Shown here piece by piece: positions 1 to 8,366 of a stretch of 37,985 nucleotides of DNA. The position numbers and the translations under genes are program-made. Under the pieces are notes generated by a model. It did no database searches, had not been told where the DNA came from, and saw only the letters and a list, made by a program, of their open reading frames with translations. Every line of letters starts with the position of its first letter. Position 1 is the stretch's first letter. This stretch comes from Oscillospiraceae bacterium (lineage in GTDB: Bacteria; Bacillota; Clostridia; Oscillospirales; Ruminococcaceae), in the NCBI GenBank assembly GCA_031260665.1, contig JAISLD010000027.1, positions 1 through 37,985 on the forward strand, in the 5' to 3' direction.

Positions 1-6
1 CGTTGC

Positions 7-35
7 TTGACAAACTTGTCTTGATGTGCTATACT
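7..35 (+). promoter_or_regulatory. Sigma-A promoter upstream of divIVA
   Basis: A consensus -35 (TTGACA, 7-12) and a near-consensus -10 (TATACT, 30-35) are separated by exactly 17 bp. Transcription would begin near 42, leaving a leader of about 50 nt before the divIVA start. It probably serves divIVA and ileS, and perhaps the genes beyond. Confidence 0.8.
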
Positions 36-90
36 AAGCAAACTTACAATGAATAATTATGCGTACTCACTACATATATGGAGCGATTTT

Positions 91-897
91 ATGGTAGAAT
101 TCACAAACAATCCGCAGAAAAACTTTGGCGCGGAGTTCAACGGATATAAGCGGGCGGAAGCGGACGAGCTGATTGAGCGTTTCCTGAAAGAGCAAGACGA
201 CCACAAGCGCGAGGTGTCCGACCTTATGCGCAAGATGGAAATACTTGCGGACAAGATTCGTGAGTATAAACTCGACGAAGATGTGCTGAAAGACTCAATC
301 CTTGTGGCGAAACGCGAAGCAAACCGCATTACCGCCGAAACCAAAGAAAAAATCGCAGAGCAACAGCAAGCAGCCGACGAGAAAACCGCCAAAGAGATAG
401 CCGACGCGGTTGAAAAGCGTAACGGTCTTATTGCCGACGGCAACGAGAAAGTTGCGGCGGCAGTCGCTGAAGCCGCAGATATCCTTGAAGAAGCGAGAGA
501 GCAGGCGCGCAAGCTGAACGCTGACGTTAACGCTCACATTTTGGTGCAAAAAGAAGTGCTGGCACAGCTGCAACTCGAAACAAAAGAATACACACAGCGC
601 GCCAACGAAGCGTATCGCAGTCACATTGAGAGACAGAACGCAATCCCCTCCCTTTGCGAATCCGACTTCAGTCAGCGTGTGCTTCACGAATACGCGAAGC
701 TTAAGTCAAACGACGACCACAACCCCACGGCGTTCGCGGTGCGGTTGAACGAGATAGAAAAGGGCGGCGTGGCGGCAAGCGGGCTTGAAGAAAAAGCGGA
801 ACGGTTGGTCAAGCAAAGCAAAGGCGACGATGTGTTCAAAAAGCCCGTGACCACCGCAGCGGCGACACCCGGGAAGAAAATAACCGAAGAAAACTAA
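91..897 (+). CDS. divIVA: DivIVA-family cell-division/polarity protein
   Basis: DivIVA proteins bind negatively curved membrane at poles and septa and recruit partners for division or sporulation. The N-terminus carries the family pattern (FNGYKRAEADELIERF near residues 15-30), followed by a long, highly charged Ala/Glu/Lys coiled coil to about residue 190 and a low-complexity tail. The 268-residue length suits a clostridial DivIVA, slightly longer than the Bacillus protein. I start at ATG 91 because GGAG at 80-83 sits 7 nt upstream; an in-frame ATG at 49 would add 14 residues without a good ribosome site. It precedes ileS and lspA, the conserved Firmicute division-cluster order. The family call is solid; the specific partner is unknown. 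Confidence 0.88.
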   Translation: MVEFTNNPQKNFGAEFNGYKRAEADELIERFLKEQDDHKREVSDLMRKMEILADKIREYKLDEDVLKDSILVAKREANRITAETKEKIAEQQQAADEKTAKEIADAVEKRNGLIADGNEKVAAAVAEAADILEEAREQARKLNADVNAHILVQKEVLAQLQLETKEYTQRANEAYRSHIERQNAIPSLCESDFSQRVLHEYAKLKSNDDHNPTAFAVRLNEIEKGGVAASGLEEKAERLVKQSKGDDVFKKPVTTAAATPGKKITEEN

Positions 898-989
898 TTT
901 AACTAAAAAACAACGCAAACAACATAGGCACGGTCTCCGCAGTCAAGTTGTCTAAGTTGTTACATCGATTAGAAAGACACTAACAGATT

Positions 990-3758
990 ATGTGTGATAT
1001 GTGTGAACCGAAAGACTACTCGGCGACGCTGAACCTCCCCGAAACAAAATTCCCGATGAGGGCAAACCTGCCGCAACGCGAGCCCGAAATGCTTGCGAGG
1101 TGGGAAGCCGACAGGATTTATTACAAGTTGCGCGACAAGGCGAAAGGTCGTGAGAAGTATATCCTCCACGACGGACCTCCCTACGCAAACGGTGATATCC
1201 ACATAGGCACCGCCCTCAACAAAATCTTAAAAGATATCATCGTCAAGTACAAGACAATGGCGGGGTTTGACTCGCCGTATATCCCCGGTTGGGACTGCCA
1301 CGGCTTGCCGATAGAGCTTGCGGCGCAAAAGAAACTCGGCAAGGCGGCAAAGACAGCCGATGTGAACGAGTTGCGGCGGCTCTGCCGTGAGTTTGCTTTG
1401 TCGTGCCTTGACGGACAAAAGGCACAGTTCAAGCGGCTTGGCGTCTGGGGCGACTTTGACGAACCGTATGTGACGATTGACCCGTCGTTCGAGGCGGTGC
1501 AAGCCGAGATGTTCGGCGAAATGTACAAGAACGGCTACATCTACAAGGGACTGAAGCCTGTCTATTGGTGCGCCGACTGCAAGACAGCGCTCGCTGAAGC
1601 CGAGATTGAGTATCAAGACGACGACTGCGACTCGATATACGTCAAGTTCCCGATTACTGACGACAAAGGGCTGCTTGAAAAGCAAGGCGTTGACAAAGCG
1701 AAAGCGTTTGTCGCTATCTGGACGACCACAACCTGGACTCTTCCCGGCAACCTTGCCATATCGCTGAATCCCGCGTTTGAATACACATTTATCAAAACAA
1801 ACGGCGAATACCTGCTGGTGTCGCGTGAGCTTGCCGAACAAGTCGCAACGGACTGCGGTATCACCGACTATGAGTTGGTGGGCTCGTTCCTCGGCAAAGA
1901 ACTTGAGCTGATTGAAACAGCGCACCCGTTCTTGCCGCGAAAGTCGCTCGTCATTGTCGGCAATCATGTCACCGCGGAAAGCGGCACAGGCTGCGTTCAC
2001 ACTGCACCCGGGTTCGGACTTGAGGACTACGAAGTCTGTCAATCATACAAAGACTTGTTCCAAATCATCGTGCCTGTTGACGAACGCGGCAGAATGACCG
2101 AAGAAGCGGGCGCGAATATCGCGGGGCTTCGCACAAGCGAAGCAAACAAGATTATCGCCGACGACTTGACCGAGAAAGGTTTGCTTGTAGCGAAGAAGCA
2201 CCTGAACCACTCGTACCCGCATTGTTGGCGTTGCCAAAAGCCGATAATCTATCGCGCAACACCTCAGTGGTTCTGTGCCGTCGATAAGTTTGTTGACAAG
2301 TCGGTCAAAGCGGTGGAAGAAACCCGCTGGATTCCCGAATGGGGTGAGGAACGTATCCGTAATATGCTTGTCAGCCGAAGCGACTGGTGCATATCGCGGC
2401 AACGCCGTTGGGGCGTGCCTATCCCCGTGCTTTACTGCAAAGATTGCGGCAAAGAACTCGTGAACGACAAGACAATCGCGGCTATCTCTTCTCTCTTTCG
2501 TGCCGAAAGCAGCGACGCGTGGTACGCGAAAGACCCGTCCGAGTTTTTGCCGAGTGATATCGCTTGTGATTGTGGCTGCAAAGAGTTTGACAAAGAAACC
2601 GATATATTCGACGTGTGGTTTGACAGCGGTTGCTCTCACGCCGCCGTTTGCCGTGAACGCGAGGAGCTTGTTTGGCCGGCTGACCTCTACCTTGAGGGCG
2701 CCGACCAGTATCGCGGGTGGTTTCAGTCGTCGCTTAATGTGTCGGTTGCTGTCTACGGTGAAGCCCCTTACAAAGCGGTCTGCACCCACGGTTGGGTTGT
2801 GGACGGCAAGGGAGAGCAGATACACAAGTCAAAGGGCAACGCCGTGCCGCCCGAACAAGTCATCTCGAAGTACGGCGCGGACGTTTTGCGCCTGTGGGTC
2901 GCTTCAACCGACTTTCACGCCGATATCCGCATATCAAACGACATCATCGGGCAAATCGCCGAAACCTACCGCAAGTTTCGCAACACGGCACGGTTTATGC
3001 TGTCGAACCTCGGCGGCTTTGACCCGAACGAGCATTTGCTCCCGGTGGCTGACCTCGAGAGCATTGACAGCTTTGCCTTGGCTAAGTTTGACGAGTTGCG
3101 GCTTAAGATTCTTGATTCATACGAAGCGTTTGACTACTGCAAGGTCTACCACTCGCTTAACGCGTTTTGCGTCCTTCATATGTCGAACTTCTATCTTGAT
3201 ATCATCAAAGACAGGCTCTACTGCGAGAAAGCGGACGGCAGGCTTCGTCGTTCGGCACAGACCGCTTTGTATCTCATCTTAAGCGGACTGACACGGCTTG
3301 CCGCGCCTATCCTTGTGTTCACTGCCGACGAAATCTGGCGTGAAATGCCCCACCTAAACGGCGAAGAAGCCGACAGTGCGCTTCTCAACCTGTTCCCTGA
3401 AGCGACAGGCGGAGTTGCCGACAAAAAGTGGGAAACCATCGCGGCCATTCGGCTTGACGTGCTTGCGGCACTTGAGCAAAAGCGCGCCGCCAAAGTCATC
3501 GGCAAGTCGCTTGAAGCGAAAGTCACGCTGTTTACCGACAAAGACTTGTCGGCCGAACTGCCCGAACTCGCCGCCGCTTTTATCGTGTCACACGTGGAAG
3601 TGAAATCGGGCAAGGGTGAATATACCGGCGACACCTGCAAAGACACGCTGTCTGTCACGATTGACAAAGCGGACGGCGGCAAGTGCGACAGGTGCTGGAC
3701 GTATTCCGCGGACACTAAAGACGGCTTGTGCCATCGTTGCGCAAAAGCGCTTGCGTAA
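990..3758 (+). CDS. ileS: Isoleucyl-tRNA synthetase (IleRS)
   Basis: This class Ia synthetase charges tRNA-Ile with isoleucine and edits misactivated valine in the cytoplasm. Visible marks are the HIGH-type signature in DIHIGTALNKI near residue 73, the CP1 editing insertion with TTTTWTLPGN, a KMSKS-loop variant reading QIHKSKGN, and a C-terminal zinc knuckle (CDRC...CHRC) in the last 25 residues. At 922 residues it is full length and of the bacterial type 1. The start ATG 990 has only a weak purine-rich upstream region; ATG 999 is a possible alternative. The 92-bp gap from divIVA is too short for a T-box leader and has no T-box sequence. A hairpin follows the gene at 3770-3793. Confidence 0.97.
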   Translation: MCDMCEPKDYSATLNLPETKFPMRANLPQREPEMLARWEADRIYYKLRDKAKGREKYILHDGPPYANGDIHIGTALNKILKDIIVKYKTMAGFDSPYIPGWDCHGLPIELAAQKKLGKAAKTADVNELRRLCREFALSCLDGQKAQFKRLGVWGDFDEPYVTIDPSFEAVQAEMFGEMYKNGYIYKGLKPVYWCADCKTALAEAEIEYQDDDCDSIYVKFPITDDKGLLEKQGVDKAKAFVAIWTTTTWTLPGNLAISLNPAFEYTFIKTNGEYLLVSRELAEQVATDCGITDYELVGSFLGKELELIETAHPFLPRKSLVIVGNHVTAESGTGCVHTAPGFGLEDYEVCQSYKDLFQIIVPVDERGRMTEEAGANIAGLRTSEANKIIADDLTEKGLLVAKKHLNHSYPHCWRCQKPIIYRATPQWFCAVDKFVDKSVKAVEETRWIPEWGEERIRNMLVSRSDWCISRQRRWGVPIPVLYCKDCGKELVNDKTIAAISSLFRAESSDAWYAKDPSEFLPSDIACDCGCKEFDKETDIFDVWFDSGCSHAAVCREREELVWPADLYLEGADQYRGWFQSSLNVSVAVYGEAPYKAVCTHGWVVDGKGEQIHKSKGNAVPPEQVISKYGADVLRLWVASTDFHADIRISNDIIGQIAETYRKFRNTARFMLSNLGGFDPNEHLLPVADLESIDSFALAKFDELRLKILDSYEAFDYCKVYHSLNAFCVLHMSNFYLDIIKDRLYCEKADGRLRRSAQTALYLILSGLTRLAAPILVFTADEIWREMPHLNGEEADSALLNLFPEATGGVADKKWETIAAIRLDVLAALEQKRAAKVIGKSLEAKVTLFTDKDLSAELPELAAAFIVSHVEVKSGKGEYTGDTCKDTLSVTIDKADGGKCDRCWTYSADTKDGLCHRCAKALA

Positions 3759-3769
3759 CATTATACTTA

Positions 3770-3793
3770 ACGGCGCGGTTTATATCGCGCCGT
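3770..3793 (+). terminator. Hairpin between ileS and lspA
   Basis: ACGGCGCG (3770-3777) and CGCGCCGT (3786-3793) form a perfect 8-bp GC-rich stem around an 8-nt loop. It is followed by GTTTGTG rather than a clean T-run, so it may be a weak terminator, an mRNA processing barrier or a translational control element. It overlaps an upstream GTG that could otherwise be read as the lspA start. Confidence 0.5.
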
Positions 3794-3809
3794 GTTTGTG
3801 AGAAAAACA

Positions 3810-4316
3810 ATGGTTTATATCGCGCTTCTTATGTCGGTCGTCCTTGTCGCCGCCGACCAACTGACAAAGTATCTCGTGGTGACCTACGTCGAACCTGTCG
3901 GCAGTGTCAACTTGATTCAGATAGGCGACAAGCAGATTTTGAACTTCACCTACTGCGAGAACACGGGTGCGGCGTTCAGCATACTCGAGGGGCAGCGGTG
4001 GTTTTTATGCGTGGCGGTCGCTTTGGTTGTCGGTGCCGCGTTGTTTCTTCTGCTGTCAAAGCGAGTGACCAAGCCGACTCACGTTTGGGGTGCGGCGCTT
4101 GTTATCGCGGGTGGGGCGGGCAACCTCATTGACCGCGTACTTCTCGGCTATGTCGTTGATTTCATCGACTTTAGGTTCATACACTTCGCTATATTCAACG
4201 TGGCTGACATCTGCGCCGTTTGCGGCACGCTCTTTCTCGCTGCGGTGCTTTTGATTGAAGAAATAAAAGAAATAAAAAAGACAAATGACGACAAAAAAAC
4301 ACACACTGACGGCTGA
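3810..4316 (+). CDS. lspA: Prolipoprotein signal peptidase (signal peptidase II)
   Basis: LspA is an inner-membrane aspartyl protease that removes signal peptides from diacylated prolipoproteins, such as the MetQ lipoprotein encoded in this window. The family landmarks are DQLTKYLV near residue 16, NTGAAFS near 51, and the two catalytic aspartates in GNLIDR (D108) and FNVADIC (D133). Four membrane segments are evident and the protein has 168 residues. I chose ATG 3810 because homologues start just before the first membrane helix. GTG 3792 is in frame but lies within the 3770-3793 hairpin. The 3' end overlaps the next gene by 32 nt, implying translational coupling. Confidence 0.95.
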   Translation: MVYIALLMSVVLVAADQLTKYLVVTYVEPVGSVNLIQIGDKQILNFTYCENTGAAFSILEGQRWFLCVAVALVVGAALFLLLSKRVTKPTHVWGAALVIAGGAGNLIDRVLLGYVVDFIDFRFIHFAIFNVADICAVCGTLFLAAVLLIEEIKEIKKTNDDKKTHTDG

Positions 4317-5187
4317 ACACGGCGGCGAACGCCTTGACGTGTTCTTGGCGGAGCAGATAGACGAACTTACACGTTCGGCGGCTGTGCTTCTGATAGAACA
4401 AAGCGGCGTTTTCGTGAATGGTTTGCTGAAACCAAAACGCTATCTGCTGAAGCAAGGCGATGTGATTGAAGCGAGTATTCCGTCGCCCAAAGAAGTGACG
4501 CTTCTCCCCGAAAACATATCGCTTGACGTTGTCTACGAGGACAGCGACGTTGTGATTATCAACAAGCCAAAAGGCATGGTGGTTCACCCCGCGAAAGGTC
4601 ACGAGAGCGGAACGCTTGTCAACGCGCTGATGTTCCACTGCGGCGAGAGTTTGTCTGGGATAAACGGCGAGATTCGCCCCGGGATTGTTCACCGAATTGA
4701 CAAAGACACGTCGGGGCTTCTCATTGTCGCGAAGAACGACGCGGCGCACAAATCTCTCGCCAAGCAGATAAGCGAACACACGTTCACGAGAGAATACCTC
4801 GCGGTGGTCTGCGGCTCTATGCCCGATAGCGGCGTGATAAACGCGACTATCGGCAGAAGTCAGCGTGACCGCAAGAAGATGGCGGTGAACGGTGCGGCGG
4901 CACGAGTTGCTGTCACGAGATATGAAACTTTAGAGAGATATGCGAAGTTTTCTTATGTGAAGTTCACCCTTGAAACAGGCAGAACCCACCAGATACGCGT
5001 TCACTCGGCGCACATCGGTCACCCTGTTGCGGGGGACGCGGTCTACGGGAACGGCAAACCCGAGTGGCTTGGTGGTCAGTGCCTTCACGCCGCTAAATTA
5101 GGGTTGCTGCTTCCGAGCGGCGAGTACGCCGAGTTCACGGCTCCGCTCCCCGATTACTTTCAGAAAATGCTTAAATATATCAGTTAA
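4285..5187 (+). CDS. rluD: RluA/RluD-family ribosomal large subunit pseudouridine synthase
   Basis: It isomerises specific uridines in 23S rRNA to pseudouridine. An N-terminal S4 RNA-binding domain (residues about 14-62, GERLDVFLAEQ) is followed by the catalytic domain, with the RluA-family motif HRIDKDTSGL whose Asp139 is the nucleophile, and RTHQIRVH further on. Its length of 300 residues and its position after lspA match the Bacillus YlyB / E. coli RluD arrangement. The start lies inside lspA. Exact target uridines cannot be read from sequence, so the RluD name is by context and family. Confidence 0.9.
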   Translation: MTTKKHTLTAEHGGERLDVFLAEQIDELTRSAAVLLIEQSGVFVNGLLKPKRYLLKQGDVIEASIPSPKEVTLLPENISLDVVYEDSDVVIINKPKGMVVHPAKGHESGTLVNALMFHCGESLSGINGEIRPGIVHRIDKDTSGLLIVAKNDAAHKSLAKQISEHTFTREYLAVVCGSMPDSGVINATIGRSQRDRKKMAVNGAAARVAVTRYETLERYAKFSYVKFTLETGRTHQIRVHSAHIGHPVAGDAVYGNGKPEWLGGQCLHAAKLGLLLPSGEYAEFTAPLPDYFQKMLKYIS

Positions 5188-5297
5188 GTAAACACCGATT
5201 AACTAATGCTTGCCTTGTTGGCAATAACAAAGCAGTGTTCTCTCCCCGCGAAGGTGAGGAGAAAACACTAAATGATTAGGCAATCAGCGATTACTTA
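5186..5297. repeat. Palindromic intergenic element, family C, copy 1
   Basis: The ends are imperfect inverted repeats: AAGTAAACACCGATT at 5186-5200 and, read on the other strand, TAAGTAATCGCTGATT from 5297 to 5282. The interior holds two further hairpins (TTGTT...AACAA, and GTGTTCTCTCC pairing with GGAGAAAACAC). The left end overlaps the rluD stop codon. Related ends occur at 16038-16074 and 23771-23836. Confidence 0.6.
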
Positions 5298-5309
5298 GGC
5301 AGGAGCAGA

Positions 5310-6113
5310 ATGAATCTTTCAAACGTATACTTAGTCGCCGATGTTGACGGCACAATCCTTGACACACACAGCAAACTCCCCGCCGAAAACCTCGCGGCTA
5401 TTGATGAGCTGAGAGAAGCGGGCGGCAAGTTCACCATTGCGACAGGTCGTGGTGCGGCAATGGCGCGCGAAACCGTCAAGCTGCTGAAGATAACCGAACC
5501 GGTCGTTATCTTCAACGGTGCGGGTGTCTATGATTATCGTACCGAGGAGTTTCTTTGGCAGAGCAATATGCCCGAAATCGCGGTCGATTATCTTGAGATA
5601 ATGGCAAAGAACTTCCCTACTTGTGCCGCCGAGGTTTTAATCGGGCGTGACGTCTATGTTCCGTGGACCAACCGCCGTGAGGAACACCACCTTAAACTCG
5701 GACTCGTCACGGCAATCCGTGAATCGTTTGAGAACACGCCGAAACACGGTTGGCTTAAGTCGCTGGTTCTCGACGACCCCGACGTAATCGAGCAGATGAT
5801 AGAGTTTGTGAAAGAGAACAAGTTGGACGGCGTTCACTGGGTGCGTTCAAGCGAGCCGTATTACGAGATGCTCCCACACGGGGTGAACAAAGGGACGGGG
5901 TTCAAGCGATTAGCACAGTTGACGGGCGACGCCGGCAAGTTTGTCGTGGCAATGGGCGACTATGACAACGACGCCGAACTTGTCGCGACTGCCGACCTTG
6001 GTGTGGCTGTGGCAAACGCGCGCGACTGCGTGCTGAATGTCGCGAAGTACATATCAGCTGACAACGACCACACACCCGTAAGAGAAGTAATCGAGTACAT
6101 CAAGCGGCTGTAG
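5310..6113 (+). CDS. Cof-type HAD-superfamily sugar-phosphate phosphatase
   Basis: The sequence has HAD motif I (DVDGT, with nucleophile D11 and acid D13), motif II inside FTIATGR, a C2-type cap region around residues 80-185, and motif IV (GDYDNDAEL). These define a Mg-dependent cytoplasmic phosphatase of the Cof/IIB group (267 residues), whose members act on sugar phosphates, pyridoxal phosphate or FMN. The substrate cannot be assigned. AGGAG sits about 8 nt upstream of ATG 5310. It stands between the rluD cluster and the pyr promoter and has no obvious terminator of its own. Confidence 0.9.
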   Translation: MNLSNVYLVADVDGTILDTHSKLPAENLAAIDELREAGGKFTIATGRGAAMARETVKLLKITEPVVIFNGAGVYDYRTEEFLWQSNMPEIAVDYLEIMAKNFPTCAAEVLIGRDVYVPWTNRREEHHLKLGLVTAIRESFENTPKHGWLKSLVLDDPDVIEQMIEFVKENKLDGVHWVRSSEPYYEMLPHGVNKGTGFKRLAQLTGDAGKFVVAMGDYDNDAELVATADLGVAVANARDCVLNVAKYISADNDHTPVREVIEYIKRL

Positions 6114-6116
6114 CGG

Positions 6117-6145
6117 TTGACTAAAAGCGCGGTTTCTGTTATAAT
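6117..6145 (+). promoter_or_regulatory. Strong sigma-A promoter of the pyr operon, apparently giving a leaderless pyrC mRNA
   Basis: TTGACT (6117-6122) and a perfect TATAAT (6140-6145) are 17 bp apart. Transcription should start at about 6152-6154, and the pyrC ATG is at 6154. There is no room for a Shine-Dalgarno sequence or a PyrR attenuator. Confidence 0.85.
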
Positions 6146-6153
6146 GTTGGTAT

Positions 6154-7410
6154 ATGACTTTAATACTGAAGAACTCTGTCGCCGTGACGGCAAACGGCGA
6201 ACAAAAGCGCGATATATTCATAAAAAACGGACTGATAGCCGAACCTTTTGCTGAAACAGAAGCCACACGCGTGATAGACTGCGAGGGGCTTTATGTTCTG
6301 CCGGGTTTGTTTGATATGCACGTTCACTTTCGCGACCCCGGTCAAACAGAGAACGAGGACATCATAAGCGGCGGCGAAGCGGCGGCGGCAGGTGGCGTGA
6401 CGGGCGTGCTTTGTATGCCGAACACATCTCCGCCTGTTGATAATGCCGATACGCTTCGATATATCTTAGACAAAGCGAAGCTGTCGAAAGTCAAGTTATA
6501 CCAGTCGTGTACCCTGACCGCGGGAATGAAAGGCGAAACCCTGACCGACTTTGATTCACTCGCTAAAGCAGGGGCAATCGCGGCGACAGACGATGGCAGA
6601 CCTGTCGAGAACGCGGCGGTTATGCGTGAAGCGATGGCTCTGGCGCATAAGGCAGGGCTTGCGGTTATCTCTCACTGCGAGGACCTCGACATCATAAACG
6701 GCGGTATCATAAACGAAGGAGCGGTGAGCGAGAAACTTGGCGTTCGCGGAATGAATCGACTCAGTGAAAACCTTATCACGGCACGCGAGATACTGATATC
6801 GGAAAACACAGGCGTGCCGATTCACATAGCGCATGTTTCAACCAAAGAATCGGCGAAACTGGTTGAGATAGCGAAAGCAAACGGCCTGAATGTCACCGCC
6901 GAAACCGCGCCGCATTACTTCACGCTGACTGAAACTGAACTGCTTCACCGTGACGCCGACTATCGAATGAACCCGCCGCTTCGTACCAACAGCGACAAAG
7001 GGGCGATAACAGACGCGGTCGTGGACGGAGTGCTTGACTGTATCATCACCGACCACGCGCCCCACGCGGCGGAGTACAAGAGCGACTTTGTGACAGCGAA
7101 GAACGGCGTGGTCGGGCTTGAAACGTCGCTTGCCGCCACACTGACGGCGTTTTACCACACAAAGCGGCTGACACTCTCGCGGATAGTCGAGTTGATGTGC
7201 AAGCGTCCCCGTGAGATACTGAAGCTGCCTGCTTGCTCCCTCGAGGTCGGTCAAGCGGCTGATATCGCGGTGGCGGACGTGAACAAAGAGTGGGTGGTTG
7301 ACACGGACAAACTTCACTCAAAGTCGCGGAACAGCTGCTTCAAGGGAATGACACTCAAAGGGAAAGTAAAGTTTACGCTGAATGACGGCGTGATTGTATA
7401 CGAAGATTAG
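6154..7410 (+). CDS. pyrC: Dihydroorotase
   Basis: It cyclises N-carbamoyl-aspartate to dihydroorotate, the third step of UMP synthesis. The amidohydrolase signature is complete: the metal-binding HxH in DMHVHFRDPGQTE (H56, H58), later metal histidines in SHCED and HIAHVSTKE, and the active-site Asp in ITDHAPH. At 418 residues it resembles the Bacillus-type multi-domain dihydroorotase. The start at ATG 6154 agrees with homologues (N-terminal strand LILKNSVAVTANGE), yet this ATG lies only 9 nt past the -10 box, so the mRNA looks leaderless. pyrF follows after 14 nt. It is the first gene of the pyr operon. Confidence 0.96.
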   Translation: MTLILKNSVAVTANGEQKRDIFIKNGLIAEPFAETEATRVIDCEGLYVLPGLFDMHVHFRDPGQTENEDIISGGEAAAAGGVTGVLCMPNTSPPVDNADTLRYILDKAKLSKVKLYQSCTLTAGMKGETLTDFDSLAKAGAIAATDDGRPVENAAVMREAMALAHKAGLAVISHCEDLDIINGGIINEGAVSEKLGVRGMNRLSENLITAREILISENTGVPIHIAHVSTKESAKLVEIAKANGLNVTAETAPHYFTLTETELLHRDADYRMNPPLRTNSDKGAITDAVVDGVLDCIITDHAPHAAEYKSDFVTAKNGVVGLETSLAATLTAFYHTKRLTLSRIVELMCKRPREILKLPACSLEVGQAADIAVADVNKEWVVDTDKLHSKSRNSCFKGMTLKGKVKFTLNDGVIVYED

Positions 7411-7424
7411 GTTAGGAGGCAACA

Positions 7425-8357
7425 ATGTCGTTAGACCCGCTGATAATAAAAATAGCGAAACTGCAAAACCCCACGGTCCTCGGGCTTGACCCGAAACTCG
7501 AGTATGTCCCCGAGTTTATTCGGCGCAAAGCCTACGACAAACACGGCTTCACGCTGAAAGGCGCGGCAAAGGCGGTGCTTGAATACAACAAGGGGCTGAT
7601 AAACGCTCTCGCTGACACCGTGCCCGCAATCAAGCCGCAGTCGGCTTATTATGAACTGCTCGGCTATCACGGCGTCAAGGTGCTTGCAAGAACAATCGAG
7701 TACGCGCACAAGGCGGGAATGTACGTCGTCTTAGACGGCAAGCGAAACGACATAGGCACAACAATGGAAGCCTACGCGGCGGCTTATCTCGGCGGCGTGA
7801 AAGTCGGGGACGAGTTTATTCAGCCGTTTGGTTGTGACGCGATGACAATAAACGGCTATCTCGGCGCGGACGGCATTGACCCTGTGCTTAAAGAGTGCAA
7901 GCAACGCGGCAAAGGCGCGTTTGTCCTTGCCAAAACGTCGAACCCGTCGTCGGGTGAGCTGCAAGACAAAACGATTGACGGCTTGGCTGTGTATGAACGA
8001 ATGGTCGCAATGTGCGAGGCGCGCGGCGCGGAGATAGGCGGCGAGTTCGGCTTTGGCGGTCTTGGCGCTGTGGTCGGCGCTACATATCCCGAGCAACTTG
8101 CGGAGTTACGCGCCAAATACAAAAGCGTGTTCTTCCTTGTGCCGGGTTACGGCGCGCAAGGCGGAAAGGCAAGCGATGTGGCAAAGGCGTTCGATGAGAA
8201 CGGACTCGGTGCGATTGTCAACAGCTCACGGGCGATAATGACAGCTTATCAGAAAGAAAAGTGCGACGAACGCGACTTCGCGGGGGCTGCAAAGCGTGAG
8301 GCGGTGAAGATGCGTGACGCTATTATGAACGAAATCGGCGTGATAAAGATAAAATAA
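7425..8357 (+). CDS. pyrF: Orotidine 5'-phosphate decarboxylase (type 2)
   Basis: It decarboxylates OMP to UMP, the last step of de novo pyrimidine synthesis. The catalytic Lys-Asp network appears as LDGKRNDIG, and the phosphate-binding end as LVPGYGAQGG. The 310-residue length and the SAYYELLG segment are typical of the longer group-2 PyrF proteins, not the short E. coli type. A textbook AGGAGG lies 6 nt before ATG 7425. carA follows within 10 nt, so the genes are cotranscribed. Confidence 0.96.
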   Translation: MSLDPLIIKIAKLQNPTVLGLDPKLEYVPEFIRRKAYDKHGFTLKGAAKAVLEYNKGLINALADTVPAIKPQSAYYELLGYHGVKVLARTIEYAHKAGMYVVLDGKRNDIGTTMEAYAAAYLGGVKVGDEFIQPFGCDAMTINGYLGADGIDPVLKECKQRGKGAFVLAKTSNPSSGELQDKTIDGLAVYERMVAMCEARGAEIGGEFGFGGLGAVVGATYPEQLAELRAKYKSVFFLVPGYGAQGGKASDVAKAFDENGLGAIVNSSRAIMTAYQKEKCDERDFAGAAKREAVKMRDAIMNEIGVIKIK

Positions 8358-8366
8358 CAGGTGTGT

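Noticed and set aside
898-989. Possible T-box leader for ileS
   Set aside because: The gap is only 92 bp and lacks the conserved T-box antiterminator sequence. The same was checked before tyrS (16027-16197), which holds repeats and a terminator instead.
2043-2825. A 260-codon open frame on the minus strand within ileS
   Set aside because: It lies entirely inside the catalytic region of IleRS and has no motif or initiation signal; long antisense frames are common here because of codon bias.
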